NCBI RefSeq assembly: GCF_001661675.2
Contig: NZ_CP019602.1
Coordinates: 1,513,501 to 1,577,500 of the forward strand
DNA from: Croceicoccus marinus
GTDB taxonomy: Bacteria > Pseudomonadota > Alphaproteobacteria > Sphingomonadales > Sphingomonadaceae
Length of the DNA stretch: 64,000 nt
Reading direction: 5' to 3'
Shown here: positions 52,469 to 63,303 of the stretch, in pieces
Layout: every line of letters starts with the position of its first letter
How positions within the stretch are numbered: position 1 is the stretch's first letter
Position numbers and translations under genes: made by a program
Notes under the pieces: generated by a model
The model's input: only the letters and a program-made list of their open reading frames with translations
What the model was told of the DNA's origin: nothing
Databases searched by the model: none

Positions 52469-53910
52469 TATTCCTCCAGCACCCAGCTGTCCTTGGTGCC
52501 GCCGCCCTGGCTGGAATTCACCACCAGCGATCCTTGTTTCAGCGCCACGCGCGTCAGCCCGCCGGGCGTGATGTCGATGCCATTGGGGCTCATCAGCACG
52601 AACGGCCGCAGGTCGACGTGCCGGGGGGTAAGGCCCTTCTTCGCGAGGATCGGCACGGTCGAAAGCGACAGCGTGGGCTGCGCGATATAGTTCTGCGGAT
52701 TGGCTTTCAGCTTCTGCACGAATCTGGCGATCTCGCGCCGCGAAGACGCGGGGCCGATCAGCATGCCATAGCCGCCCGACCCGTGCACTTCCTTCACCAC
52801 GAGCTCGTGGATGTTGTCGATCACGTATTTCAGCGCATCGGGCTCCATGCAGCGCCATGTCTCGACATTGGGCAGCAGCGCCTTTTCGCCGGTGTAGAAC
52901 TCGACGATGTCGGGCATGAAGCTGTACAGCGCCTTGTCGTCCGAGATGCCCGTGCCCGGCGCATTGGCGATGGTGATCCCGCCCGAACGATAGACGTCCA
53001 TGATCCCCGGCACGCCCAGCATGCTTTCCGGATTGAACGTCAGCGGGTCGAGGAAATCATCGTCCACCCTGCGATAGATCACGTCGAGCGGCTTGTAACC
53101 GCGCGTGGTGCGCATCTGGACCCGCCCGTCGATCACGCGCAAATCGCTCGCCTCCACCAGTTCCGCGCCCATCTGGTCGGCGAGGAAGCTGTGCTCGTAA
53201 TAGGCCGAATTATAGATGCCGGGGGTCAGCACCGCGATGGCCGGCTTGGTCCCCGCCGCGCCATCGAAGGCGGGCGGTGCACAGGCGGCCAGGCTGCGCG
53301 CCAGCCTGCGCGGATAGTTCGAGACGGGCGCGACCTTCACCCGCGTGAACAGTTCGGGGAACATCGCCATCATCGTCTCGCGGTTCTCCAGCATATAGGA
53401 GACGCCGCTGGGCGTGCGGGCATTGTCTTCCAGCACGTGGAAGTCGTCCGGGCCGGTGCGGACAAGGTCGATGCCGGTGATATGGGTATAGATCCCGCCC
53501 GGCGGGGTGAAGCCGCACATGTGGGGCAGGAACGCCGCATTGCCGCGCAGCAGCCATTCGGGCACGCGGCCCGACCGCACGATTTCCTGCCGGTGGTACA
53601 GATCGTGGAGGAAGGCGTTCAGCGCCCTCACCCGCTGTTCGATCCCGCGCGACAGGCGGCGCCATTCGTGCGCGGTGATGATGCGCGGAACGGGGTCGAA
53701 CGGGATCAGCCGCTCTTCCGCCTCATCCTGTCCATAGACGTTGAAGGTGATGCCCGTTCGGCGAAAGAATGCCTCCGCCTCGCGGTGCTTCCTGCGCAGC
53801 GCCTGCGGATCCTGCTCGTCGAACCAGTCCGAATACCCACGATAGGCTGGCCGGACGGATCCATCCGCATCATGCATCTCATCGAAAATCGGCTGCTCGT
53901 CCCGGCTCAT
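52468..53910 (-). CDS. Circularly permuted ATP-grasp protein
   Basis: 480 residues. Features of the type 2 circularly permuted ATP-grasp family include RLIPFDPVPRIITAHEWRRLSRGIEQRVRALNAFLHDLYH (about 66-106), FHVLEDNARTPSGVSYMLENR (about 157-177), DVIYRRVDDDFLDP, TIANAPGTGISDDKALYSFMP and the metal/ATP-binding VVKEVHGSGGYGMLIGP. It likely activates a carboxylate with ATP for ligation to an amine or peptide. First gene of the core four-gene Anbu unit; an alpha/beta hydrolase gene ends 10 bases upstream. Confidence 0.92.
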   Translation of the reverse strand: MSRDEQPIFDEMHDADGSVRPAYRGYSDWFDEQDPQALRRKHREAEAFFRRTGITFNVYGQDEAEERLIPFDPVPRIITAHEWRRLSRGIEQRVRALNAFLHDLYHRQEIVRSGRVPEWLLRGNAAFLPHMCGFTPPGGIYTHITGIDLVRTGPDDFHVLEDNARTPSGVSYMLENRETMMAMFPELFTRVKVAPVSNYPRRLARSLAACAPPAFDGAAGTKPAIAVLTPGIYNSAYYEHSFLADQMGAELVEASDLRVIDGRVQMRTTRGYKPLDVIYRRVDDDFLDPLTFNPESMLGVPGIMDVYRSGGITIANAPGTGISDDKALYSFMPDIVEFYTGEKALLPNVETWRCMEPDALKYVIDNIHELVVKEVHGSGGYGMLIGPASSRREIARFVQKLKANPQNYIAQPTLSLSTVPILAKKGLTPRHVDLRPFVLMSPNGIDITPGGLTRVALKQGSLVVNSSQGGGTKDSWVLEE

Positions 53911-53920
53911 GCACTATCGC

Positions 53921-54907
53921 TCATGAGTCGAGCTTGTCCCTGCTTTTTTGCTGCGTTGCAAGATGCGTAAAACTTTCGGGTGATCCCGCCAGCACGCGGG
54001 ACACCGCCTCGATCGCTGCGGGGTGCCAGGCAAAACCCATGTGGGTGCAGCGCACCGACATGGCATGATCGCGCTCTCCCGCCTTGCCGCAGGCGCAGTG
54101 GCGGTGGACCACACCGTCCTGCGCGCTCCACATCGCGACGGTCGGCACGGGCGGCTTGGCCGCGAATTCCCCGCTGACGGGCGGTTCGTCGACCGGATGG
54201 CCCGCGATCGCGTGATAGATGCGCCATCCGTTATTGCCATGCATGTCGCCGGAAAACGGGGATCCCATGGTGATCACCATCTCCACATGGTCGGGCAGCC
54301 GCTTGGCAGCCTCGCGCGCGAAGACGCCGCCCAGACTCCAGCCCACCAGCGTGATCTTGCGTCCTTCGGCGCGCGATACGCGGCGGATGCGCGACAGCAG
54401 GCGTTCGAAGCGGTCCTCGCTCGCGCCCAGGTTCCAGCCGAGGCCCCAGTCGGTGACCGAATGCCCCGCCTCGGCGAGCGCCTTGTGCATCGGCGCCATG
54501 CGCCACGGATGCGATCCGAAGCCCGGCAGCAGCATCACCGCGCGCGGGCGTTCCGGTGCCGCGATGTCCATCTTGCCATAGGCCATGCGAAACACCGCGG
54601 GCGCGGCGAGCGAGGCCAGTTCCTTCAGCAGCATCCGCGACGACGGCGTCGGCACCCCGTCGGGCTGCGGACGCAGCGCCAGCGACTGGCGGCGCTGCCA
54701 TTCGCGGAAAAGCACCGCGAAGCCCCTTCCCGGCCTCGAGCCCCTTACCGCCCGGTCGCCGTTTTCGCCGGACGGCCCGCCTGCCGTCTTGGCGGCCGGA
54801 ACACCGTCACGTTTCGCCTCGGCGGCATCGGCCCACTCCCTTGCGGAAAGGGCCCCGGCCGCGGCGCGGGGCAGCAATGTGCCCGAGGGTAAGTCCTGAG
54901 ATTTCAT
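53921..54907 (-). CDS. Alpha/beta hydrolase
   Basis: 328 residues from the ATG at 54907; a GTG at 54937 is possible and neither has a good ribosome site. An Arg/Ala/Gly-rich stretch of about 90 residues precedes the hydrolase fold: AVMLLPGFGSHPWRM with the oxyanion region, and nucleophile elbow GWSLGG with Ser191. His near CTHMGFAWHPAAI is the likely catalytic base. It resembles lipase/PGAP1-like esterases. Its stop is 10 bases from the ATP-grasp start, so it probably belongs to the Anbu operon, an uncommon extra member. Confidence 0.8.
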   Translation of the reverse strand: MKSQDLPSGTLLPRAAAGALSAREWADAAEAKRDGVPAAKTAGGPSGENGDRAVRGSRPGRGFAVLFREWQRRQSLALRPQPDGVPTPSSRMLLKELASLAAPAVFRMAYGKMDIAAPERPRAVMLLPGFGSHPWRMAPMHKALAEAGHSVTDWGLGWNLGASEDRFERLLSRIRRVSRAEGRKITLVGWSLGGVFAREAAKRLPDHVEMVITMGSPFSGDMHGNNGWRIYHAIAGHPVDEPPVSGEFAAKPPVPTVAMWSAQDGVVHRHCACGKAGERDHAMSVRCTHMGFAWHPAAIEAVSRVLAGSPESFTHLATQQKSRDKLDS

Positions 54908-54949
54908 GCAAGATTTCTGTAACAGTGTTGGCTTCACTTAACCAATGCG

Positions 54950-54980
54950 AAAACGGCCCCGCGGTTTCCCGCGAGGGCCG
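54950..54980 (-). terminator. Rho-independent terminator of the DUF3617-like gene
   Basis: On the minus strand CGGCCC-(T)-CGCGG pairs with CCGCG-GGGCCG around a GAAA loop and is followed by TTTT. It lies 26 bases past the lipoprotein gene's stop codon and ahead of the Anbu operon. Confidence 0.8.
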
Positions 54981-55005
54981 CCTTGCCGTGCGCGAAAAAG
55001 CCGCG

Positions 55006-55554
55006 TCAGGCCGCGCAGTCGCCAGTGCGGGTCTGCTTCATCCGCATCGTCATCGACACGGTCTGCCCCTGCGCGGTCATCCTGGTGTCGGCGGTGATGT
55101 CCGAACTGGTCGAGCTGACGGTGCCGTTCATGTCCATCTCCATCGATCCGCCCTCAAGCTCGCAGACGGCCTGGGCGCTGACGGTGCCTTCATCGACGGA
55201 CAGATCGTTGAAATTGCACTGGCCGTTCTGCGCGACCTGCGCCAGCTGCTCCTCAAAGCCTCTCTCGGCTTCCTCGGGCGTAAGGCAGAAGCCGTCCTGA
55301 TAGGCGCCCTCCATCGCGCTGCGCATCTGCTCCAGCGCGCCCTCGGGCGCTCCCGGCATCTCGAAGCTGACGACCTCGACGTCGAGGTCGTATTGCCCCG
55401 GCTGCGGGGTTTCCAGCTTGCTGAATTCGCGCGCCGCATCCTCGACCGCCATGGGCGTGTCGCCCGCCGCCGTTTCGTCGGTCTCGCTTGAGCAGCCCGC
55501 AAGCGCCATGGCGGCGACGATCGCCAGCCCCGCAGTCTTCCGATAAAAAGTCAT
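55006..55554 (-). CDS. DUF3617-like lipoprotein
   Basis: 182 residues from the ATG at 55554; the upstream frame is a shadow. MALAGC gives a lipoprotein signal with Cys near residue 21. The mature part has the DUF3617 layout: [33 protein letters not shown], a Cys in [30 protein letters not shown] and a final [21 protein letters not shown]. Function of the family is unknown. It is divergent from uvrB and ends at a terminator. Confidence 0.8.
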   Translation of the reverse strand: MTFYRKTAGLAIVAAMALAGCSSETDETAAGDTPMAVEDAAREFSKLETPQPGQYDLDVEVVSFEMPGAPEGALEQMRSAMEGAYQDGFCLTPEEAERGFEEQLAQVAQNGQCNFNDLSVDEGTVSAQAVCELEGGSMEMDMNGTVSSTSSDITADTRMTAQGQTVSMTMRMKQTRTGDCAA

Positions 55555-55592
55555 TCTTCTAGCTCCCCTGTATCGCCCGGCTGCCGATGGCC

Positions 55593-55637
55593 CAGCCGCC
55601 GAAAGGTCAGCCGCCGGAAGGCCAGCCGCCGAATGGA
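55593..55637. repeat. 15-bp tandem repeat upstream of uvrB
   Basis: Three head-to-tail units of 15 bp beginning CAGCCGCCG (starts at 55593, 55608 and 55623), with a degenerate fourth unit before them. They lie in the 184-base divergent gap between the lipoprotein gene and uvrB, where both promoters must be; no clear promoter pair was identified. Confidence 0.85.
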
Positions 55638-55738
55638 TGGTCCCGTTGCTTCGTCCCGAAGGCATCGCAGATGGCAAACCGCTTTGCAATTGCACCGGGC
55701 ATTTGCACAAACCCGCCATCGCACCCATATCAAGCGGC

Positions 55739-57976
<2,238 letters not shown>

Positions 57977-58013
57977 ATTGCGTTCTGCCGCCGATGCCCG
58001 CATTAGGTCGGGC

Positions 58014-59552
58014 ATGATCAAGACCTTGCGACCCACGCGCCGCGCCGCGCTCGCCCTTGCCGGTTCCGTGCTGGCCAGTTCCGTCCTTGCCGCCGGCATG
58101 GCCCCCGCGCCCGCAATGGCGCAGGAAGACACCAAGGCCGAGGCGAAGCCGGCCGCGGACTACACGCCCAATGCCGCGTCGAGGGACTTCACCGGCACCT
58201 TTGGCGGCAAGCGCATCAGCTATACCGCCACGGTGGAGGAGCAGGTGCTGAAGGACGAGGACGGCAACCCCGCCGCCGCGATCGTCACGACCGCCTATGT
58301 CGCCGATCCGCAGGACAAGTCCCGCCCGGTCACCTTCCTGTACAATGGCGGGCCGGGATCGGGATCGGTCTGGCTGCAGATGGGCGCGTTCGGGCCCAAG
58401 CGCGTCGCCATCCCCTCGGACGCACGCGACGATGGCGGGCCGCCCTATCCGATCCTCGACAACCCGGATTCGCTGCTCGACGTCACCGACCTCGTCTTCA
58501 TCGATCCCGTCGGCACCGGCTTTTCGCACGCGATCGGCGAAACCGATCCGCAGGATTACTGGGGCGTCACCGCCGACGCCAAGTCGGTGGCAGAGGTGAT
58601 CCGCAAGTGGATCAGCGAAAATGGCCGCTGGAACAGCCCCAAGTTCCTGGGCGGCGAAAGCTATGGCACCACCCGCAGCGCCGCCGTCGTGAACGAGCTT
58701 GAGGGTGCCTATAACGACGTCGGCCTCAACGGCGTGATCCTGATCTCGACCATCCTCGACTTCGCGGCGGGCGCGGATACCGAGGGGAACGAGCTGTCCT
58801 ATATCACCAACCTGCCGACCATGGCCGCAACCGCGCATTATCACGGCAAGGTACAGGCCCCCTCGGTCGAGGGGCTGGTGGAGGAAGCGCGCCAGTTCGC
58901 GATCGGCCCCTATGCCGCCGCCCTGCTGAAAGGGCAGGCACTGGGCGATGCCGAACGTGCCAGCGTGCGCGCGCAGCTTGCCCGGCTGACCGGGTTGTCG
59001 GAAACCTATCTCGACCGCGCCGATCTGCGCGTCAGCCCCAGCCGGTTCTATAAAGAACTGCTGCGCGACCGGGGCCTGACCGTCGGGCGGCTCGACAGCC
59101 GCTATACCGGCGTCGATTACGACAGCGCGGGCGAAACGCCCGACAACGACCCCAGCTTCTATGGCATCGATGCGGGCTATGCCGCCGCGATCAACAGCTG
59201 GATGCGCGACAGCATCGGTTACGACACCGACCGGCAATACGTCACCATCGGCAGCGTGGGCGACTGGGACTGGAAACTGCCCGGCTGGCGCGACACCAAT
59301 GCCTATCTGACCGTCGCCCCCTATCTGGGCAAGGCCATGCGCGAAAATTCCGACATGCGCATCTTCGTCGGCCAGGGCTGGTACGATTTCGCCACACCGT
59401 TCTTCGCCGCCGAATATGCGCTGTCGCGCACCGGCTTCGACCCCTCGCGGATCGAGTACCGCTATTACGACGCGGGCCACATGATGTATATCCGCGACGA
59501 GGACCGCTCGAAACTGACCGCCGACGTCAGGGCCTTCATCAATGCGCGTTAG
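58014..59552 (+). CDS. Secreted S10 (serine carboxypeptidase-like) peptidase
   Basis: 512 residues from the ATG at 58014; the longer open frame is a shadow of uvrB. A signal peptide ends near APAMAQE (residue 37). S10 features are LYNGGPGSGSVWLQMGAFGP (oxyanion region, about 106-125), FIDPVGTGFSHA, GGESYGTTRS with catalytic Ser216, FVGQGWYDFATPF with the likely Asp, and the C-terminal GHMMY with the likely His. It probably removes C-terminal residues from peptides in the periplasm. Its end overlaps the next gene by 11 bases. Confidence 0.88.
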   Translation: MIKTLRPTRRAALALAGSVLASSVLAAGMAPAPAMAQEDTKAEAKPAADYTPNAASRDFTGTFGGKRISYTATVEEQVLKDEDGNPAAAIVTTAYVADPQDKSRPVTFLYNGGPGSGSVWLQMGAFGPKRVAIPSDARDDGGPPYPILDNPDSLLDVTDLVFIDPVGTGFSHAIGETDPQDYWGVTADAKSVAEVIRKWISENGRWNSPKFLGGESYGTTRSAAVVNELEGAYNDVGLNGVILISTILDFAAGADTEGNELSYITNLPTMAATAHYHGKVQAPSVEGLVEEARQFAIGPYAAALLKGQALGDAERASVRAQLARLTGLSETYLDRADLRVSPSRFYKELLRDRGLTVGRLDSRYTGVDYDSAGETPDNDPSFYGIDAGYAAAINSWMRDSIGYDTDRQYVTIGSVGDWDWKLPGWRDTNAYLTVAPYLGKAMRENSDMRIFVGQGWYDFATPFFAAEYALSRTGFDPSRIEYRYYDAGHMMYIRDEDRSKLTADVRAFINAR

Positions 59553-60078
59553 GGCGGGCCTGCTGCTGGCCGCGCTGGCCTGTTCGGGGGCGCTGGCCGC
59601 CTGTTCGGGCGATGACGAGAAGACCGCCGGCGCGCCGATCCGGATGCAGCTCAGCGATGCCAAGCCCGCGCCGGACGAACATCCGATGCCGGGCAAGATC
59701 GATCCCCCCGACGGCCGCTGGGTGCGCGAGGGGACGGGCGCGACCTATGGCGAACCGGGCATGCCCGCCCTGCTGAAGCTGTCGTGCCGGAACGGGCTGG
59801 TCCAGGCGACGCGCAACGTTCCGTCGGACGACGGGGCCAAGGCCATGCTCTCGTTCGTGGGTTACCGCGGCATCCTGCGCCTGCCCGTCACCAATGACGG
59901 CGACGAATGGAGCGGCGCGCTGGCGTCCGACGACCCGCACTGGATCGCGCTGACCGGCGGGCCGTTCTATGCGACCGTCGCGGGCGGCGGGAAGGTGATC
60001 TTTCCCGCCTCCTCGACGCTCAAGGAACTGGTCGACGGCTGCAAGTCGCGGCTGGCGAAACGCGGCGACGACGCTTAA
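59542..60078 (+). CDS. Lipoprotein of unknown function
   Basis: 178 residues, ATG 11 bases inside the end of the peptidase gene, so likely cotranslated. LAACSG gives a lipobox with Cys near residue 21. The mature part is mostly beta (LLKLSCRNGLVQATRNVPSDD, LSFVGYRGILRLPVTNDGDEWSGALASDDPHWIALTGGPFYATVAGGGKVIFPASSTLKELVDGC). I do not recognise a family. Its two mature-region cysteines may form a disulfide. Confidence 0.75.
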   Translation: MRVRAGLLLAALACSGALAACSGDDEKTAGAPIRMQLSDAKPAPDEHPMPGKIDPPDGRWVREGTGATYGEPGMPALLKLSCRNGLVQATRNVPSDDGAKAMLSFVGYRGILRLPVTNDGDEWSGALASDDPHWIALTGGPFYATVAGGGKVIFPASSTLKELVDGCKSRLAKRGDDA

Positions 60079-60094
60079 GGGCCGCCCCCGCCCC

Positions 60095-60730
60095 CTACAG
60101 CTTGCCGAACTTTTCCTCATAGGAAGCCGTATCGCCCGAGGCGAGGTAGCGCGCCTGCGTGCGCCAGTCGTCACGCTCGATCCGCCCGGCGAAGCGGCCC
60201 ATCCGGGAATCGATTTCCTGCACGTCGGTATCGCTCCACGCCGCGATCTGGTCATAGCGCGAGATACCCATCGACGACAGCAGCTCGGCCAGCTTGGGCC
60301 CGACGCCCTTGATCCGCAGCAGATCGTCGGACGCGCCATCGTCATGGATCTTGACCGCCGCGGCCACCGCCTGGGCGTCGCGCGGCGTGTCGGGCATCTG
60401 GTCTTCCGGCGTGTGCCGGGCCTGCTCGGCCGCCTCGTGCTCTTCCTCGGCCATCAGCGCGGCGGCGGCCACGGCAACGCCCGCGCCGCCGATCGTCTCG
60501 GGCACGGCGGGAGGCTCATGCTCATGCGCGGGGCGGCCCGCGCTGGCGGGGGGAGCGTCGATGAAGGCCTGGTTGCGCTGGGCAGGCGCGACGCCTTCGT
60601 CCAGCACGTCGGGGCGATAGCTGCGATCCTGCGGCTTTTTCGGCCTTGCGATCAGCCAGATGGCGATCAGCACGGCCACGATCACGACCAGCAGCACCGC
60701 CAGCCAGTTCGACTGGATCATCTCAACCAT
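60095..60730 (-). CDS. Membrane-anchored helix-hairpin-helix protein
   Basis: 211 residues. One N-terminal membrane helix (about 8-28, WLAVLLVVIVAVLIAIWLIA) is followed by a low-complexity linker rich in Ala, Glu and Pro. The C-terminal 80 residues (DDLLRIKGVGPKLAELLSSMGISRYDQIAAWSDTDVQEID) carry a helix-hairpin-helix like that in proteins labelled flap-endonuclease-like. The ATG directly abuts the stop of the small membrane-protein gene upstream, with GAGGAAA as ribosome site. The domain often binds DNA or proteins, but no enzyme activity can be claimed. Confidence 0.75.
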   Translation of the reverse strand: MVEMIQSNWLAVLLVVIVAVLIAIWLIARPKKPQDRSYRPDVLDEGVAPAQRNQAFIDAPPASAGRPAHEHEPPAVPETIGGAGVAVAAAALMAEEEHEAAEQARHTPEDQMPDTPRDAQAVAAAVKIHDDGASDDLLRIKGVGPKLAELLSSMGISRYDQIAAWSDTDVQEIDSRMGRFAGRIERDDWRTQARYLASGDTASYEEKFGKL

Positions 60731-60925
60731 CTAGATTTCCTCGCTCTTCCCAAATGTCCCATCCGCCGGCTGACCAGCCTTCCGGCCTTTCGATAGATGA
60801 CGCCTTGCACGCTGGCGCGTCAAGCGCGCAAGCCGCGCGCGGCGCTGCAGCCAGCTCATCATCAGCGCAAGCACCGCGCCATAGATGATCAGCATGAAGA
60901 CCATCAATTCGACCCATAGCGGCAT
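60731..60925 (-). CDS. Small membrane protein
   Basis: 64 residues. One membrane helix (about 4-25, WVELMVFMLIIYGAVLALMMSWL) is followed by a strongly basic cytoplasmic tail (QRRARLARLTRQRARRHLSKGRKAG). A ribosome site GGAGAACGCC precedes the ATG, and its stop is immediately followed by the start of the helix-hairpin-helix gene. This coupling and the basic tail support a real gene. Family unknown. Confidence 0.7.
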   Translation of the reverse strand: MPLWVELMVFMLIIYGAVLALMMSWLQRRARLARLTRQRARRHLSKGRKAGQPADGTFGKSEEI

Positions 60926-60950
60926 GGCGTTCTCCTGACCCGCGTCCGGC

Positions 60951-61709
60951 CTAGCCCGCGTCGGGTATGTCGATCGGCGTGGGCCGCAGGGGCGCGACCT
61001 CTATCACCGAAAATTCGATGCGGCGATTGGCGGGATCCTCGGGCTGCAGCCCCTCGATCGGCTGCGCGGAACCCCGACCCGTGGCCCGCAGCGAATCGCG
61101 CGGCAGCCCGCGCTCGACCAGCTCGCTGCGCACTGCCGCCGCCCGTTCGCGCGACAGGCGCAGATTGACCGAGGCATCGCCGACCGCGTCCGAATGGCCG
61201 GTAATCGCGATGATGCTGCCCCGGCATGGCTTCAGCGCGCCCGCGACCTCGTCCAGCAGGATTTCGCTTTCCGGATCGATCTCCGCGCTGCCCTGCCCGA
61301 AGCGGATCACGCGCACCGACAGCAGCGTTTCGACATCGCGCTGGCAGTGAAAGGGCCCGGTCTCGATCTCGGGCTCCGGCGCGATCACGCTGCGCGAACG
61401 GCTGTCCCAGTGCGCGCCGCCGACGCCGGGAAGATCGGCCACCGCCCGTGCCACCCGCGCGCGGATGTCGTCGGGCAGGTCATCTCCGCCGACCAGCACC
61501 GGATGGCGCGTGGGCCAACCGGCAGAGGTGGTGAAGTCGGCGGTGATCCCGGTGCCGCCGTTTTCGGCGATGGCCCGCTCGGCGCGCGCTTCCAGCCGCT
61601 CCACCAGATTGCGGCCCGTCTGCGCATGGGCGAACAGCGCGATGCAGCCGACGATCACCGCCCCGGTGACGACGCGCAGCCAATCCGGAATCTCGTACAG
61701 AACTCTCAT
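60951..61709 (-). CDS. OmpA-family protein (peptidoglycan-associating domain)
   Basis: 252 residues from the ATG at 61709 (MRVLYEIPDWLRVV). One N-terminal membrane helix anchors it; a region related to BON (ITADFTTSAGWPTRHPVLVGGDDLPDDIRARVARAVADLPGV) precedes the OmpA C-terminal domain (IRFGQGSAEIDPESEILLDEVAGALKPC, GHSDAVGDASVNLRLSRERAAAVRSELVERGL, GSAQPI...NRRIEF). The conserved Asp and Arg that bind meso-diaminopimelate are present. It probably links inner membrane and cell wall. It follows the flippase gene by 10 bases. Confidence 0.85.
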   Translation of the reverse strand: MRVLYEIPDWLRVVTGAVIVGCIALFAHAQTGRNLVERLEARAERAIAENGGTGITADFTTSAGWPTRHPVLVGGDDLPDDIRARVARAVADLPGVGGAHWDSRSRSVIAPEPEIETGPFHCQRDVETLLSVRVIRFGQGSAEIDPESEILLDEVAGALKPCRGSIIAITGHSDAVGDASVNLRLSRERAAAVRSELVERGLPRDSLRATGRGSAQPIEGLQPEDPANRRIEFSVIEVAPLRPTPIDIPDAG

Positions 61710-61719
61710 CCCCGGCGTC

Positions 61720-63303
61720 CTAGCGCTCCCCCGGCGCCGAAGGAAGCGCCTCCTCGGCCGATGGAGGTAACGGAGTATCGGCGGGGGCGGGGACGGCTTT
61801 CCCGGCCGACTTGAACAGCACGCGGTCTTCCGGCCCAAAGCCCTTTCGCCAGATCACGAAGCCATAGGTGGCCAGGATGGCGGGCACGCCGACGGCAAGC
61901 TCGATCCATTCCGGCGCCAGCGTGAACAGATGGCCGACCACCACCGCGGGCGCGATCGCCCAGATCAGCGGCCAGCGGAAATTGTTGATCGATTCGCCCA
62001 GCATGCGGCCCAGCATGCGCGACTTGGTGATCGACGCGAACCCCAGCGCCAGCCCCAGCGCAAGCGCCGCCGACGCCGCCTGGTACGGCTCGGCAAGGCC
62101 CAGCCGCTGCGCCGCCGTGACCAGCGCCAGGGTCAGCACCGCCTGAAGGCAGATCGTGGCGATGGACACCGCCAGGTTGCGCATGCGCGCCAGATAGATC
62201 AGCGCCGCTTCAGACACGACCGCGGTGGCGGCCACCACCTCGGCCAGCAGCAGGAACGCAAGCGCGCCGGTGCCGCCGACGAAGCCCGGTCCGACCAGCC
62301 CCATCACCGCCTCGCCCGTGATGCCCAGCCCCAGCGCCACGCCGGTCTGCGCCGCGATGATCCAGAACCCCGCCTGGCAGACCTGCCGCGCGATGGCCGC
62401 ATAGTCCTTCTCGTTCAGCTTGCGCACGATCACCGGGCCCAGGATCGGCTCGAAACTGGTCTTGAGCTTCTGCGGCAGGCTGGCGACCTGCACCGCGACG
62501 TAATAGATGCCGACCGTCGCCGGGCTGACAAAGAAGCCCAGGATCGCGATGTCCAGCCGGCGGGTGCCCCATTCGATCGCATCGGCCAGCGCCAGCGGCA
62601 GATTCTCGCGCGCAAGGCGCAGCAGGCGGATGGTCTGCGGGGCCCAGTCGCGCGGCAGGCCGTACATGCGCAGCATCGGGATAAAGGCGGTGACCGCCGC
62701 CGCGAACACCGACAGCAGATAGCTGATCGCCAGTCCGCCCTCTGCCAGCGCGGGCACGAACAGCAGCGTACCGGCCGCGATCGACAGCACCCAAGGCTCG
62801 ACCACCGCGCGGCTGCGCACGGTGGCGGCGATGTTATAGCGGAACGCCAGCGCCGCCAGCATCACTTCGGTCAGGGACAGGAACACCAGCGCGAAGGGCA
62901 GCAGCAGGTCCCAGCGGCTGTTCATGCCATTGGGGAACATCGGGTCCGGAAACACGAACAATATGCCCGCCAGCAGCGACGAGAACAGCAGCGACAGCAG
63001 CAACCCGTCGGCGACGACGGCCGCCTCCTCGCGCCCGCCCTGTCCCAGTTCCCTGGCCAGCCCGCGCTTGAGCCCCAGCGTGGCGAGCTGGCCGCCGATC
63101 TCGATGATGATCAGCGCCGATGCGAAACGCCCCAGCTGGTCAGCGCCATAAAAGCGCCCCGCGATGAACAGGAACGGCAGCCGCGCAAGCAGGCGCAGCA
63201 GGAAGCCGAAGAAATTGGTTCGCCCGCCCTTCGCCAGAGTGGCAAGGTCGCTTGAGCCGCCCTCGTCCGGTGTTGCCGGACCGGCCTTGCCCTGATCGGT
63301 CAC
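61720..63303 (-). CDS. Polysaccharide flippase (MOP/Wzx-like)
   Basis: 527 residues starting at GTG (63301-63303), which overlaps the gpsA stop (GTGA). The longer open frame upstream is a shadow of gpsA. About 12-14 membrane helices, with the polysaccharide-synthesis/MATE-like pattern (FFGFLLRLLARLPFLFIAGRFYGADQLGRFASALIIIEIGGQLATLGLKRGLAREL). It would move lipid-linked sugar units across the inner membrane. The C-terminal 40 residues are a Pro/Ala-rich cytoplasmic tail. Coupling to gpsA and ompA-like genes suggests an envelope-related operon. Confidence 0.85.
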   Translation of the reverse strand: MTDQGKAGPATPDEGGSSDLATLAKGGRTNFFGFLLRLLARLPFLFIAGRFYGADQLGRFASALIIIEIGGQLATLGLKRGLARELGQGGREEAAVVADGLLLSLLFSSLLAGILFVFPDPMFPNGMNSRWDLLLPFALVFLSLTEVMLAALAFRYNIAATVRSRAVVEPWVLSIAAGTLLFVPALAEGGLAISYLLSVFAAAVTAFIPMLRMYGLPRDWAPQTIRLLRLARENLPLALADAIEWGTRRLDIAILGFFVSPATVGIYYVAVQVASLPQKLKTSFEPILGPVIVRKLNEKDYAAIARQVCQAGFWIIAAQTGVALGLGITGEAVMGLVGPGFVGGTGALAFLLLAEVVAATAVVSEAALIYLARMRNLAVSIATICLQAVLTLALVTAAQRLGLAEPYQAASAALALGLALGFASITKSRMLGRMLGESINNFRWPLIWAIAPAVVVGHLFTLAPEWIELAVGVPAILATYGFVIWRKGFGPEDRVLFKSAGKAVPAPADTPLPPSAEEALPSAPGER

